Shown in pieces: positions 45,672 to 54,050 of a DNA stretch of 58,644 nucleotides. Position numbers and translations under genes: made by a program. The stretch lies in contig NZ_KE340297.1 in the NCBI RefSeq assembly GCF_000413315.1, positions 1,111,449 to 1,170,092 on the forward strand, read 5' to 3'. How positions within the stretch are numbered: the stretch's first letter is position 1; each line of letters opens with the position of its first letter. The notes beneath the pieces were generated by a model. That model ran no database searches. It saw nothing but the letters and a program-made list of their open reading frames with translations, and was not told where the DNA came from. This DNA is from Propionibacterium sp. oral taxon 192 str. F0372 (GTDB lineage: Bacteria; Actinomycetota; Actinomycetes; Propionibacteriales; Propionibacteriaceae).

Positions 45672-46364
45672 ATGGCGCGTATGAGCACCGACCTGACGGA
45701 CAACGGTCTGAGCTTCTACGCCCTGGTGACCGGCCCGGTCCCCAGTCCCTTCGAGAAGGACAACAGGTACGTCCCCACGGACATGGTGCCCCTGAGCGTC
45801 CTGGACCTCGGGATGCTGCGTGTGCCCTCGGGGCGTGTCGAGGCCTGCGACCCCTTCGTCTCTCTCGGTGAGGCTTCGGTCTTCGAGATCGGGCCGGGCG
45901 ACTACCCGGTGAGGGTGACGATCGCCGACGTCTCCAGGAAACACGACGGCTCCCACGAGCGCAACGCGTACCTGTCCCTCGTGCTGGCCGACGGCGAGCC
46001 CACCGCCGTCAAAGCGGCCGAGCCGCTGCGGGGTGCGGGGTACCTGGGCGTGGACTCGGGCATGGTGGCCTTCGTCGACGCCGAGGCCGCCGTCGCCATG
46101 TCGGTCCTGGCCGACGGGGCCAACCTCTACGACGACTTCGAGCCCGAGCCCTGGTGCGTCCCCGTGGACTCGCCCGAGCACTACCGCGAGGGGGCGGCGA
46201 ATATCGTTATGCCCCTGGACCGGGCGGGGGAGAACATCATCATGGCCTCCTCCGGGTGGGGTGACGGCTGCTACCCGCTTATGATCACCCGCGCCGCCGA
46301 CGGCGCTCCGCTGGGCCTGCACATCGACCTGGGCGTCGTGGGCGAGGACGACGCCCAGGTGTGA
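45672..46364 (+). CDS. DUF4241-domain protein
   Basis: 230 residues. The C-terminal two thirds match DUF4241: VTIADVSRKHDGSHERNAYLSL, GVDSGMVAFVDAEAA, NIVMPLDRAGENIIMASSGW and GLHIDLGVV. Soluble, acidic, function unknown; the family occurs near polymorphic toxins as possible immunity proteins. The ATG at 45672 is taken, with a second ATG three codons in. The downstream helicase gene starts 87 bp later. Confidence 0.8.
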   Translation: MARMSTDLTDNGLSFYALVTGPVPSPFEKDNRYVPTDMVPLSVLDLGMLRVPSGRVEACDPFVSLGEASVFEIGPGDYPVRVTIADVSRKHDGSHERNAYLSLVLADGEPTAVKAAEPLRGAGYLGVDSGMVAFVDAEAAVAMSVLADGANLYDDFEPEPWCVPVDSPEHYREGAANIVMPLDRAGENIIMASSGWGDGCYPLMITRAADGAPLGLHIDLGVVGEDDAQV

Positions 46365-46450
46365 GGCCTGCCGGAGCCCGGGGGCGCAGGTTTGATGACG
46401 ATCCGGCCGACCTGTTCACTAGGCCCAGGCCGCTGGGGCAGACTCGGGTC

Positions 46451-49400
46451 ATGAGGACGAGTGTTGTGAGCAGCCACCGGCTGAGGGTCCTGGAGTACTG
46501 GTGGATGCTGGAGTTGTTCGCCCCGCAGAAGGTACCCGCGACGACGAGGCGCCGGCGGAAGGACAAGAGTCAGGTCGTCGAGTGGAGGCCCGGTACGCCA
46601 CTGCCGTGGGAGAGGCTGCGGCCTGCGCCGGACACGGAGAAGGACGGAAAGACGTGGCGCCACACCGTCTACCTGGGCGTGTACAACCTGGAGAGCACGT
46701 ACCAGGCTCTGCACCGGGTCTTCCGTGCTGACCGTGACGCCTACGACGAGCGCGGGAGCGGGTGCAGCGCCTGCGCGGGTGTGCAGGTGGACGGTGCCGG
46801 CCGCCTCGTCGCTGAGTCTGCTGTGCTCTCCTCCTGCCTGTGGTCGGTCGCCAGGATCGTCGAGGAGTCGGTGAGGCCGGGACCGCAGTGGGACGCCGAG
46901 TTCCGCGAGGCGGACCGGGGCTTTCGTGAGCGGGTGGGCGAGCTTGCTGACTCCCTCGAAGCCGACGAAGCTAACGCGGGCCGCTGCACGCAAGCCACCA
47001 TGTCAGAGCTCATCCGCCTCGCGCACCAGGCGTCGGGCATCGACCGCGCGCTCAAGGTGCTGCCCAGGGACCCCGCCCTCCGGGGAGCGGAAGTCGCCAG
47101 CGTGGCTGGGCTGGCCAGCAGCCGCGTCGTTATTGAGTCCGTCCTGGTGCGGGAACGACCAGACGGACCCTCGGGTACCGACTTCCTCAACAGCTACTTC
47201 CTGGAGGACATCAACGTCGTACGTGCGAGCGTGGCCGCCGGGCGGTGCCCGACGGCGCTGGCCTCCTACCTGTCCGAGGACGCCCGACCACCCGTGGGAG
47301 AGCGTATCGATGTCATGACCGAGCACGCCGTCGTCGACGACGCGGTGGTGGCTGAACGGATTCCCGCTGGCAGGTGGCCTTCTGCCCCGGAGCACACGTT
47401 GTCGCTCCGTCAGCAGTTCGCCGTCAACCAGGCCCTCCACGACCTCGCCCCGACCGGTGGCATCATGGGCGTCAACGGTCCACCGGGAACGGGCAAGACA
47501 ACGATGCTGCGTGACATCGTCGCGGGAAACGTCGTGGAGCGAGCCCGGTGCCTGGCTGACCTCAGCCGGGCCGAGGACGCTTTCGTCGGCGAGCCCCTGC
47601 GGTGGAAGGCGGGCCCGCGCGAGCGCGTCGTGCGTCGGCTGCGTGAGGAGCTGACGGGCTTCGAGATGGTGGTCGCGTCGGCCAACAACGCGGCGGTGGA
47701 GAACATCAGCACGGAGATCCCGGGCATCAGGGCGATTGACGCGCGCTGGCGCCAGGAGGCGGACTACTTCAAGGACATCGCCTCGGCACTCATCCGACGG
47801 TCGAGGCAGTCACGTCAGGATGCCGACGACGCCGGTGACGATGAGCACGGCGACACCGCGACGGACGACGCCGCCTGGGGACTGGTGGCGGCACGCCTAG
47901 GCAATATGAAGCACAGGGACGCCTTCCGCAGTGAGTTCTGGTTCGACAAGACCCGTCCCCCGTCGAAAAAGCGCGTGCCTGGCACAGCACCGCGGATGCA
48001 GTCTCGTCTTTGGGCGTGGGCGAAGGGGGCGCCCGCGCGCAGCTGGCCGCAGGCGCGGGCCGACTTCCATCGGGCCGAACAGCGCGTCACCAGGCTCATC
48101 GTCTTCCGGCGTGACGTCCGTCGGTGCCTGACTCGGTTGGAAGAGATAGCAGGCCAGCGTGCGCGTGCCGCCCAGGAGATGCGGAGGTTGAGCGCTGCGC
48201 TGGACGAGCTTGGGCCGGCGCTGCGCCGGTGCGAGCAGGAGCGTGACGGTGCCCGTGCCAGACGGGACCTGGCCGCGCAGGTCCGCGACCGGCACATGAG
48301 TACCCGCCCGGGTGTTGCCGAGACCCTCCTGTCGCTGGGGCGCTCGGTCCGTGAGTGGCGGGCGGCCCTGGCTTCCGTGGAGGGTGACTTGCGGGATGCG
48401 GAGGAGCAGCAGCTGCGGATCGAGGAACAGGTGCGCACGCTGCTCCACCAGATCGACGACGCGCAACGCGCCCTGGACGGACTGCGGGAGGCCGACGCGC
48501 GGGCGCAGGAGGAGACCACGCTGCTGGGTGAGCAGCTGACGGACTACCGACGGCGTCTGGGCGACGCCTGGCCGAGCGAGGAACGGAGCGCGGCACAGCG
48601 CGAGATGCGCACCCCGTGGCTCGACGCCGAGATCGACGGAGCACGGGCGCAGCTGTTCCTCGCGGCGCTGCGCCTGCATGAGGACTTTCTGGCCAGTACG
48701 GCCGGGCAGATGCTGGAGGGGCTGCGGGCGGCCATGGACGTCGTCGGTGGTCAGGCCCCGCGTAACTTGCCTCGTGAAGCGGTTCGTGCCGCCTGGCAGA
48801 TGCTGTTCCTCGTCGTGCCGCTCGTGTCGACGACCTTTGCGTCCTACGGCCGGATGTTCGCCGGGCTTGGCCAGGAGGACCTGGGGTGGCTGCTCATTGA
48901 CGAAGCCGGGCAGGCGGCGCCCCAGTACGCCGTTGGGGCGATCTGGCGCTCGAAGCGGGTGGTCGCTGTCGGGGACCCGCTCCAGCTCGAGCCCGTGGTG
49001 ACGATGCCACGCAAGGCGATGCTGGATATCGCCGCCTACTACGCCGTGGACTGCCAGTGGCTGCCACCGCGGGCATCGGTGCAGACACTCGTCGACCGGG
49101 TTGCCCGTTTCGGCACGACCCTGCACCAGGAGGGACGCCCGGTGTGGGTCAGTGCCCCGCTGACCGTGCACCGGCGCTGCAACGACCCCATGTTCACGCT
49201 GTGCAACACCATCGCCTACGACGGCATCATGATTAGCGGGGTGGCGGCGCACACGGATCCTGCGGATCTCTTCGACGGTGCCGACGGGGCGCGTGTGACA
49301 CCGAGCGAGTGGATCGACGTCCCTGCCGACGAACGCGGGAGCCATCTTCAGCAACAGCAGATCGCCAGGCTGCGGACGCTGATTGTCGAGCTGGGGCACC

Positions 49401-49732
49401 GCGGTGTGAAGCCGTCGCAGATCATCGCGATCTCGCCGTTCCGTGCGGTCGCGAGAGCACTGGAGGAGGTGAGACGCGACTTCCCGGGGCTTCAAGGAGG
49501 CACGATCCACACGGCACAGGGACGTGAGGCCGACGTCGTCGTCCTGGTCCTGGGAGGAGACCCCGATCGACGCGGGGCGAAGGCGTGGGCGTCGGAGACC
49601 GTCAACCTCGTCAACGTCGCGGCGAGCCGTGCCAAGCGCCGTCTCTACGTCATCGGCGACCGAGTGGAGTGGGAGCGCTACAACTACTTCTCTCAGCTGT
49701 CGCAGGCGCTCAGGTCTCCGGTGAGACGGTGA
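46451..49732 (+). CDS. Large superfamily 1 helicase (AAA_11/AAA_12 type)
   Basis: 1093-1094 residues from the ATG at 46451. Residues 1-340 are an unassigned N-terminal domain. Walker A GVNGPPGTGKTTMLRD is near 340. A long charged coiled-coil region (about 530-740) is inserted between motifs I and II. Walker B WLLIDEAGQAAPQYAVGA and VVAVGDPLQLEPVV come next, then the C-terminal RecA half with GGTIHTAQGREADVVVLVLGG and NVAASRAKRRLYVIGD. The layout is Upf1/DNA2-like. Such helicases with unique N-domains are frequent in defence contexts, but partner genes are not obvious here. Frame is intact. Confidence 0.85.
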   Translation: MRTSVVSSHRLRVLEYWWMLELFAPQKVPATTRRRRKDKSQVVEWRPGTPLPWERLRPAPDTEKDGKTWRHTVYLGVYNLESTYQALHRVFRADRDAYDERGSGCSACAGVQVDGAGRLVAESAVLSSCLWSVARIVEESVRPGPQWDAEFREADRGFRERVGELADSLEADEANAGRCTQATMSELIRLAHQASGIDRALKVLPRDPALRGAEVASVAGLASSRVVIESVLVRERPDGPSGTDFLNSYFLEDINVVRASVAAGRCPTALASYLSEDARPPVGERIDVMTEHAVVDDAVVAERIPAGRWPSAPEHTLSLRQQFAVNQALHDLAPTGGIMGVNGPPGTGKTTMLRDIVAGNVVERARCLADLSRAEDAFVGEPLRWKAGPRERVVRRLREELTGFEMVVASANNAAVENISTEIPGIRAIDARWRQEADYFKDIASALIRRSRQSRQDADDAGDDEHGDTATDDAAWGLVAARLGNMKHRDAFRSEFWFDKTRPPSKKRVPGTAPRMQSRLWAWAKGAPARSWPQARADFHRAEQRVTRLIVFRRDVRRCLTRLEEIAGQRARAAQEMRRLSAALDELGPALRRCEQERDGARARRDLAAQVRDRHMSTRPGVAETLLSLGRSVREWRAALASVEGDLRDAEEQQLRIEEQVRTLLHQIDDAQRALDGLREADARAQEETTLLGEQLTDYRRRLGDAWPSEERSAAQREMRTPWLDAEIDGARAQLFLAALRLHEDFLASTAGQMLEGLRAAMDVVGGQAPRNLPREAVRAAWQMLFLVVPLVSTTFASYGRMFAGLGQEDLGWLLIDEAGQAAPQYAVGAIWRSKRVVAVGDPLQLEPVVTMPRKAMLDIAAYYAVDCQWLPPRASVQTLVDRVARFGTTLHQEGRPVWVSAPLTVHRRCNDPMFTLCNTIAYDGIMISGVAAHTDPADLFDGADGARVTPSEWIDVPADERGSHLQQQQIARLRTLIVELGHRGVKPSQIIAISPFRAVARALEEVRRDFPGLQGGTIHTAQGREADVVVLVLGGDPDRRGAKAWASETVNLVNVAASRAKRRLYVIGDRVEWERYNYFSQLSQALRSPVRR

Positions 49733-49767
49733 CGGCGACGGACAGCAGGGCCGGGAGAGGCAGGCGG

Positions 49768-50079
49768 TCAGTCCGTCCAGGTGAAGCTGTCGGGTCCTGC
49801 ACCGACCTCGAAGTGGTACTTGACGATGCCTCGGTCCTGGTCGGCATAGTCGCCCTCCGCGCAGCGGATCGTCACCTGTCCGTCCTTGCCGGTGAGGGTG
49901 AAGGACTGCTTGCCGAAGGCGGTCGGTGCGAGCAGGGCCGCCTCGACGCCCTGGGTGAACCAGTCGGGGGCCGGGCCCTCGTAGATGGCGACCTCCTCGG
50001 GGCGCTTGGACTTGTGGGCGACGCCCTGGGTGGCGCCGTAGCCCAGGGCGACGACGGCGGCGAGGCGACCCGTGCAGCC
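49768..50079 (-). pseudogene. C-terminal fragment of a TM1586-type nitroreductase
   Basis: About 100 residues (RLAAVVALGYGATQGVAHKSK, WFTQGVEAALLAPTA, GIVKYHFEVGAG) match the end of the putative nitroreductase family of about 250 residues. The FMN-binding N-terminal half is missing: near 50080 the sequence changes into an RCC1-repeat coding frame on the opposite strand. A truncated remnant or a wrong join. Confidence 0.7.
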
Positions 50080-50298
50080 GCTGGCAGCTATCACACGGTT
50101 GGCCTTACCGCTTGGGGGACGGTTGTCTCCGCAGGAAGATCAGACTTCGGGCAGTGTGATGTGTCTGCTTGGAAGGACGTTGTCACCATCGCAACGGGCG
50201 GGGCCCATACGGTAGGGCTTCGAAGCGAAGGTTCGGTCATTGGCGTCGGCAGCAACGACTGTGGCGAGCTGCATACCGAGGGCTGGCGCCTCTTTTGA
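50080..50298 (+). pseudogene. C-terminal fragment of an RCC1-repeat protein
   Basis: About 70 residues, YHTVGLTAWGTVVSAG, DVVTIATGGAHTVGLRSEG and VIGVGSNDCGE, are RCC1-type blade repeats ending at a stop at 50298. No start or upstream repeats exist, because the frame begins at the junction with the nitroreductase fragment. RCC1 proteins normally have seven blades. Confidence 0.7.
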
Positions 50299-50394
50299 CG
50301 CAGTGATCTTCCTGAAATCCCTGGCGCCTTAGGTGAGCTGAAGTGAGCACTGGGACTTGACCTACTCCTGTATCGCCAGGCGCCACTTTTGGGC

Positions 50395-50942
50395 TCATGC
50401 TGCCTGGGCAAAGGTGGGTGCTCCGCATGTGATGAGACGATCGAGAACGTCGTCGAGGGTTGTCTGCGGGTGCCGCATGGCCGCAGCCTGGCGATCAAGT
50501 GCCCGCATGACGCGGGAAGGTGCCAGGTCAAGCTGATAGAGCAGGAAAGTGTCGGGACTCTGCACCTCGATGCAGTAGGGGGCGAGCGAATCGGCTGGGA
50601 AGTCCTTGAGGTTGGACGTGACGATAACGTCTGCGCGCCCGACGACTGCCGCAGCGACGACGTGCCGGTCTCCTGTGTCGGGAACGCGGATGGCTGGTAC
50701 CAGTTCCTCCCAGCCCGACACTGAGGCGTCGGCAAACGCGCGCTCCATGGCCGCCGCGCGTCGCGTCGCGGCTCCGGTCGGCAGGTCTGGGTGCACTGTG
50801 GTGATTGCCCTTGTCATCTCGTCGAGGATCGCTTGGCTCCACAACGGGCGAAAGAGCCCTCCTTCAGCGACCCTCAGGAGAGTGTCCGTGACAGACAGCG
50901 GAACAAGGACACAGGTTCGAGCAGTGCCGAGAACCTGATCAT
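50395..50942 (-). pseudogene. PIN-domain toxin with a frameshift
   Basis: From the ATG at 50942 the frame reads MIRFSALLE and then goes wrong. One missing base near 50914-50918 (GAACC where GACACC is expected) would restore LLDTCVLVPLSVTDTLLRVAEGGLFRPLWSQ-like sequence, the usual PIN opening with its first catalytic Asp. The rest (about 50395-50910) is intact, with AILDEMTR, DTGDRHVVAAAV and VTSNLKDFP. The ATG overlaps the antitoxin stop (ATGA). As read, the first catalytic Asp is lost, so the toxin would be inactive unless the missing base is a sequencing error. Confidence 0.75.
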
Positions 50943-51445
50943 GATCCGCTGCTTGTGCGCAGGTGACGCAGGATGGCCGTGTAGTCCTCCGTCGTGTCCT
51001 CGTACATGCCGGCCTCGACCGCCTCGCGAGTCATCTCGTCGAGTGTGTCACTGCGCTCCTGGGCGGAGGTCTTCTGGTATTCAACGAGGTCTTCGAGGCG
51101 TACCCGGCGGTGGCGTCCCGCTGCCGGGCGCTCGAAGGGGATACGTCCAGTCTCCAGGAGCTTGACGAGGGTTGGGCGACTGATCCCCAGGTGGTCAGCG
51201 GCCTCTTGTGTTGTCAGCATCTGATCGACAGCAGCGACAGTGATGGCCCTGCCGTGTGACATGGCGTCGACAACCTTGATGAGGACCTCGTAGACCTCCT
51301 CAGGCAGCCCGACGGTCTGATCGTCCGGGCCGATGAGGACCGACGGGGCGGAGACGTGTTCGAGGAAGCGGGACAGGTCCAGCAGGGGTTCGAGGTCCTC
51401 AGGCGGCAGGATCGTTGAGGACGCACGTGCAGCCGTGTGTGCCAT
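50939..51445 (-). CDS. Excisionase-type HTH antitoxin
   Basis: 168 residues. The central MerR/excisionase helix-turn-helix reads TTQEAADHLGISRPTLVKLLETGRIPF followed by RHRRVRLEDLVEY. The C-terminal part should bind the PIN toxin encoded immediately downstream with a 4-bp overlap. This family of HTH proteins is a regular partner of PIN toxins. Complete. Confidence 0.82.
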   Translation of the reverse strand: MAHTAARASSTILPPEDLEPLLDLSRFLEHVSAPSVLIGPDDQTVGLPEEVYEVLIKVVDAMSHGRAITVAAVDQMLTTQEAADHLGISRPTLVKLLETGRIPFERPAAGRHRRVRLEDLVEYQKTSAQERSDTLDEMTREAVEAGMYEDTTEDYTAILRHLRTSSGS

Positions 51446-51571
51446 GACATCACTGTAGCTTCAAATCGAAAAATACGAAACCCTCCTGGAGGTATCCGTC
51501 CCGGCGATATGATCCATCTCGTGCGCCCGCGCCGTCGTCGGTCGGCTGAGGCTGCATGTCAGGAGGTTCTG

Positions 51572-51676
51572 ATGACCGTGACCGCCAGCGGTGTCCGCTG
51601 CGCGGACGGTGCCGACGTCACCCGCGCCGTTGGCACGTTCCGCCCCGCCCGCACCTGCGTCGGAGGTGTCGCATGA
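51572..51676 (+). CDS. 34-residue peptide upstream of a TetR gene
   Basis: The frame MTVTASGVRCADGADVTR... ends in TGA overlapping the ATG of the TetR gene (ATGA). AGGAGG sits 6 nt before its start. It could be a translated leader coupling peptide, or an out-of-place gene end. No homology recognised. Confidence 0.4.
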   Translation: MTVTASGVRCADGADVTRAVGTFRPARTCVGGVA

Positions 51677-52284
51677 GCCCGCGCGGGCGCCGTCCGACCG
51701 GCAGCCCCGACGCCCGTGAGGCGATTCTCGCCGCCGCACGGGCCGCCTTCGCCCGCGACGGCTACAACACCTCCCTGCGCGGGATCGCCCGCGAGGCCGG
51801 GGTCGACCCGGCGCTCGTCCACCACTATTTCGCCGACCGCTCCATCCTGTTCTCCCAGGCGGTCGTCGGCGACATCGACGGCATAACCTTCGACCCCTCC
51901 CTCATCGAGCAGGTCCGCCGGGCCGAGCCCACGAGCCGGGGGGAGAGCATCGTGCGCATCTTCCTCACCACCTGGGACCGTATGGGCCAGGAGCGCTTCA
52001 CCGCGGTCGTGCGGGCCGCCCTCGGTCACGAGTCCGTCATCGCCGGAATCCGCGAGGTGTTCATCGGCGCGATCGTCGCCCCGATGGTAGCCTCCCTCGC
52101 CCCCGACAGGCCCGAGCTGCGCACCCAGCTCATCGCGAGCCAGCTCATCGGCCTGGGGGTGGCCCGGTGGGTCGCGCGCCTGTCCGCCGTGCACGTCGCC
52201 GATCGAGAGGTGCTGGTCCGCGCCGTCGGACCGACCGTTCAGCGCTACCTCACGGGCGATCTGGGGCCGGAGCCCGAGGCCTGA
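51673..52284 (+). CDS. TetR-family regulator of the adjacent ABC exporter
   Basis: 203 residues. N-terminal HTH: AILAAARAAFARDGYNTSLRGIAREAGVDPALVHHYFADR. C-terminal ligand domain like the TetR_C type in Streptomyces and Actinomyces. ATG at 51673 follows GGAGGTG. It lies 53 bp before the ABC ATPase gene, whose start region holds a 16-bp palindrome, so it probably represses that exporter. Confidence 0.85.
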   Translation: MSPRGRRPTGSPDAREAILAAARAAFARDGYNTSLRGIAREAGVDPALVHHYFADRSILFSQAVVGDIDGITFDPSLIEQVRRAEPTSRGESIVRIFLTTWDRMGQERFTAVVRAALGHESVIAGIREVFIGAIVAPMVASLAPDRPELRTQLIASQLIGLGVARWVARLSAVHVADREVLVRAVGPTVQRYLTGDLGPEPEA

Positions 52285-52303
52285 ATCGCCTCCGCAGGGG
52301 ATT

Positions 52304-52345
52304 GTCGAGGGCACCTCGCCGCCCTACAATTCATCACATGATGAA
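52304..52345 (+). promoter_or_regulatory. Leaderless promoter and TetR operator candidate for the ABC exporter
   Basis: TTGTCG, a 17-nt spacer and TACAAT (52325-52330) lie so close to the ATG at 52338 that the mRNA would begin at or next to it. TTCATCA-CA-TGATGAA (52330-52345) is a perfect palindrome overlapping the -10 box end and the start codon, well placed for repression by the TetR protein. Confidence 0.6.
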
Positions 52346-53180
52346 AAACCGTCAGGCGAGCGCCAACAGCCCCGGGCCCCACGACCTCGGGCACCGCCGT
52401 CCCGCACCACACACCGCCGCCAGCCAGCACTCCTCAGGTGGTGAACCCACTGCCTCGCCAGTCGTCGAGGTCCGTGACCTGCGCGTGACCCGCGGTGGCA
52501 AGGAGATCCTCCACGGCCTGGACCTCAGCCTCACCCCCGGCAGCGTCACCGGCCTGCTCGGCCCCTCGGGCTGCGGCAAGACCACCCTCATGCGCACCCT
52601 CGTCGGCGTCCAGCGCTACCGCGGGAGCGTGAGCGTCCTGGGGTCGAGGCCCGGCAGCCCGGCCGTGCGCGCACGTGTGAGCTACATGGCCCAAGGCCTG
52701 GCCGTCTACCGCGACCTCACCGGCCGCCAGAACATCTCCTACTTCGCCCGCATCGCGGGAGAGCGCGCCCGTAACGTCGAGGAGGTCGTGGCCGACGTCG
52801 GGCTCGGCGACGTCATCGACCGGCCCGTGTCCAGCTACTCCGGCGGCGAGGCCAGCCGGGTGAACTTGGCCTGCGCGCTCGTCGCCAACCCCGAGCTGCT
52901 CGTCATGGACGAGCCCACCGTCGGCCTGGACCCCGTCACCCGCGAGGAGCTGTGGCGCACCTTCCGGGCCATGGCGGAGGGCGGCACCACGATCCTCGTC
53001 TCCAGCCACGTCATGGACGAGGCCTTCCGCTGCGACCAGGTCCTGCTCATGCGCGAGGGCCGGTTCCTCGCCACCACGACCGCCGCCGAGCTCCTCACCC
53101 AGACGGGGAAGCCCACCGTCGATGCCGCCTTCCTCGCCATCATCACCGGCACCGACACACTCACCAAGGCCGCATCATGA
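52338..53180 (+). CDS. ABC-2 type exporter ATPase
   Basis: 280 residues with a 40-residue flexible N-terminus. Walker A GPSGCGKTTLMRTL, signature SYSGGEASRVNLACAL (one Gln replaced relative to LSGGQ), Walker B LLVMDEPTVGLD, switch His in VSSHVMDEA. Belongs to the drug-efflux/CcmA type. Stop overlaps the permease start. Confidence 0.88.
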   Translation: MMKNRQASANSPGPHDLGHRRPAPHTAASQHSSGGEPTASPVVEVRDLRVTRGGKEILHGLDLSLTPGSVTGLLGPSGCGKTTLMRTLVGVQRYRGSVSVLGSRPGSPAVRARVSYMAQGLAVYRDLTGRQNISYFARIAGERARNVEEVVADVGLGDVIDRPVSSYSGGEASRVNLACALVANPELLVMDEPTVGLDPVTREELWRTFRAMAEGGTTILVSSHVMDEAFRCDQVLLMREGRFLATTTAAELLTQTGKPTVDAAFLAIITGTDTLTKAAS

Positions 53181-53923
53181 CCCCGCGCACCTACCTCGCT
53201 GCCACCGCCCGCATCCTCGCCCAGCTGCGCGCCGACCGGCGCACCGTCGCCCTCATCGTCGCCGTGCCCTCGGTGCTGCTCACCCTCCTGTACTTCATCT
53301 ACACCGACCTGCCGGGTGCCGGCCCCCTCTTCGACCGCATCGCCGTGTCGATGATTGCGATCCTGCCAATGACCACCCTGTTCCTCGTGACCTCCGTGGC
53401 GATGCTGCGCGAGCGCGTGAGCGGCACCCTGGAGCGCCTGTGGACCACGCCCACGCACCGCGCCGACGTCCTCTTCGGCTACGCCACGGCCTTCGTCTGC
53501 ACCGCCCTGGTCCAGAGCCTCGTCCTGTGCTCCGTCGCCGTGTGGGGCCTGGAGGTCACGGTCACCGCCGGCTGGGGCTGGGTGCTGCTGCTCGCCCTCG
53601 TTACCGGCTTCGTCGGGGTGTGCCTGGGGCTGCTCGTGTCCGCCTTCGCGCGCAGCGAGTTCCAGGCCGTGCAGTTCATGCCCGTGGTCATCGCCCCGCA
53701 GCTGTTCCTGTGCGGCCTGCTGGTGCCGCGCGAGAGCATGCCTCGCCCGCTGGAGGTCGTCGGCGACGCCCTGCCCATGAGCTGGGCGGTGGACGCTGTG
53801 ACGCAGGTGGCAACCGAGACGGACGTCTCCGCAGGCTTCGTGCACCGGGTGGGCTTCCTGCTCGCCTTCGGCCTCGTCGCGCTCACCGTGGCGGCCTTGA
53901 CGGTCCCGCGCCGCACGCGCTGA
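53177..53923 (+). CDS. ABC-2 type exporter permease
   Basis: 248 residues, six predicted membrane helices, ABC-2 family features: MLRERVSGTLERLWTTP and PQLFLCGLLVPRESMP. ATG at 53177 overlaps the ATPase stop (ATGA). With the ATPase it makes a two-gene efflux unit under TetR control. The next 125 bp hold a short frame ending WYASGDLMLASIVTGLALA, which looks like the end of another membrane gene. Confidence 0.87.
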   Translation: MTPRTYLAATARILAQLRADRRTVALIVAVPSVLLTLLYFIYTDLPGAGPLFDRIAVSMIAILPMTTLFLVTSVAMLRERVSGTLERLWTTPTHRADVLFGYATAFVCTALVQSLVLCSVAVWGLEVTVTAGWGWVLLLALVTGFVGVCLGLLVSAFARSEFQAVQFMPVVIAPQLFLCGLLVPRESMPRPLEVVGDALPMSWAVDAVTQVATETDVSAGFVHRVGFLLAFGLVALTVAALTVPRRTR

Positions 53924-54050
53924 GGCCGACGGCGGGCACACGGCCGGGCCCGCTGGTACGCCTCCGGCGACCTCATGCTCGCAAGCATCGTCACCGGGCT
54001 CGCCCTGGCGGCCGCGGTCTGGGGCGCCGTGCTGTCCTGACGGCCCTGGC

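Noticed and set aside
47897-49510. 537-codon antisense frame inside the helicase gene
   Set aside because: High-GC antisense shadow; the plus-strand helicase has all family motifs.
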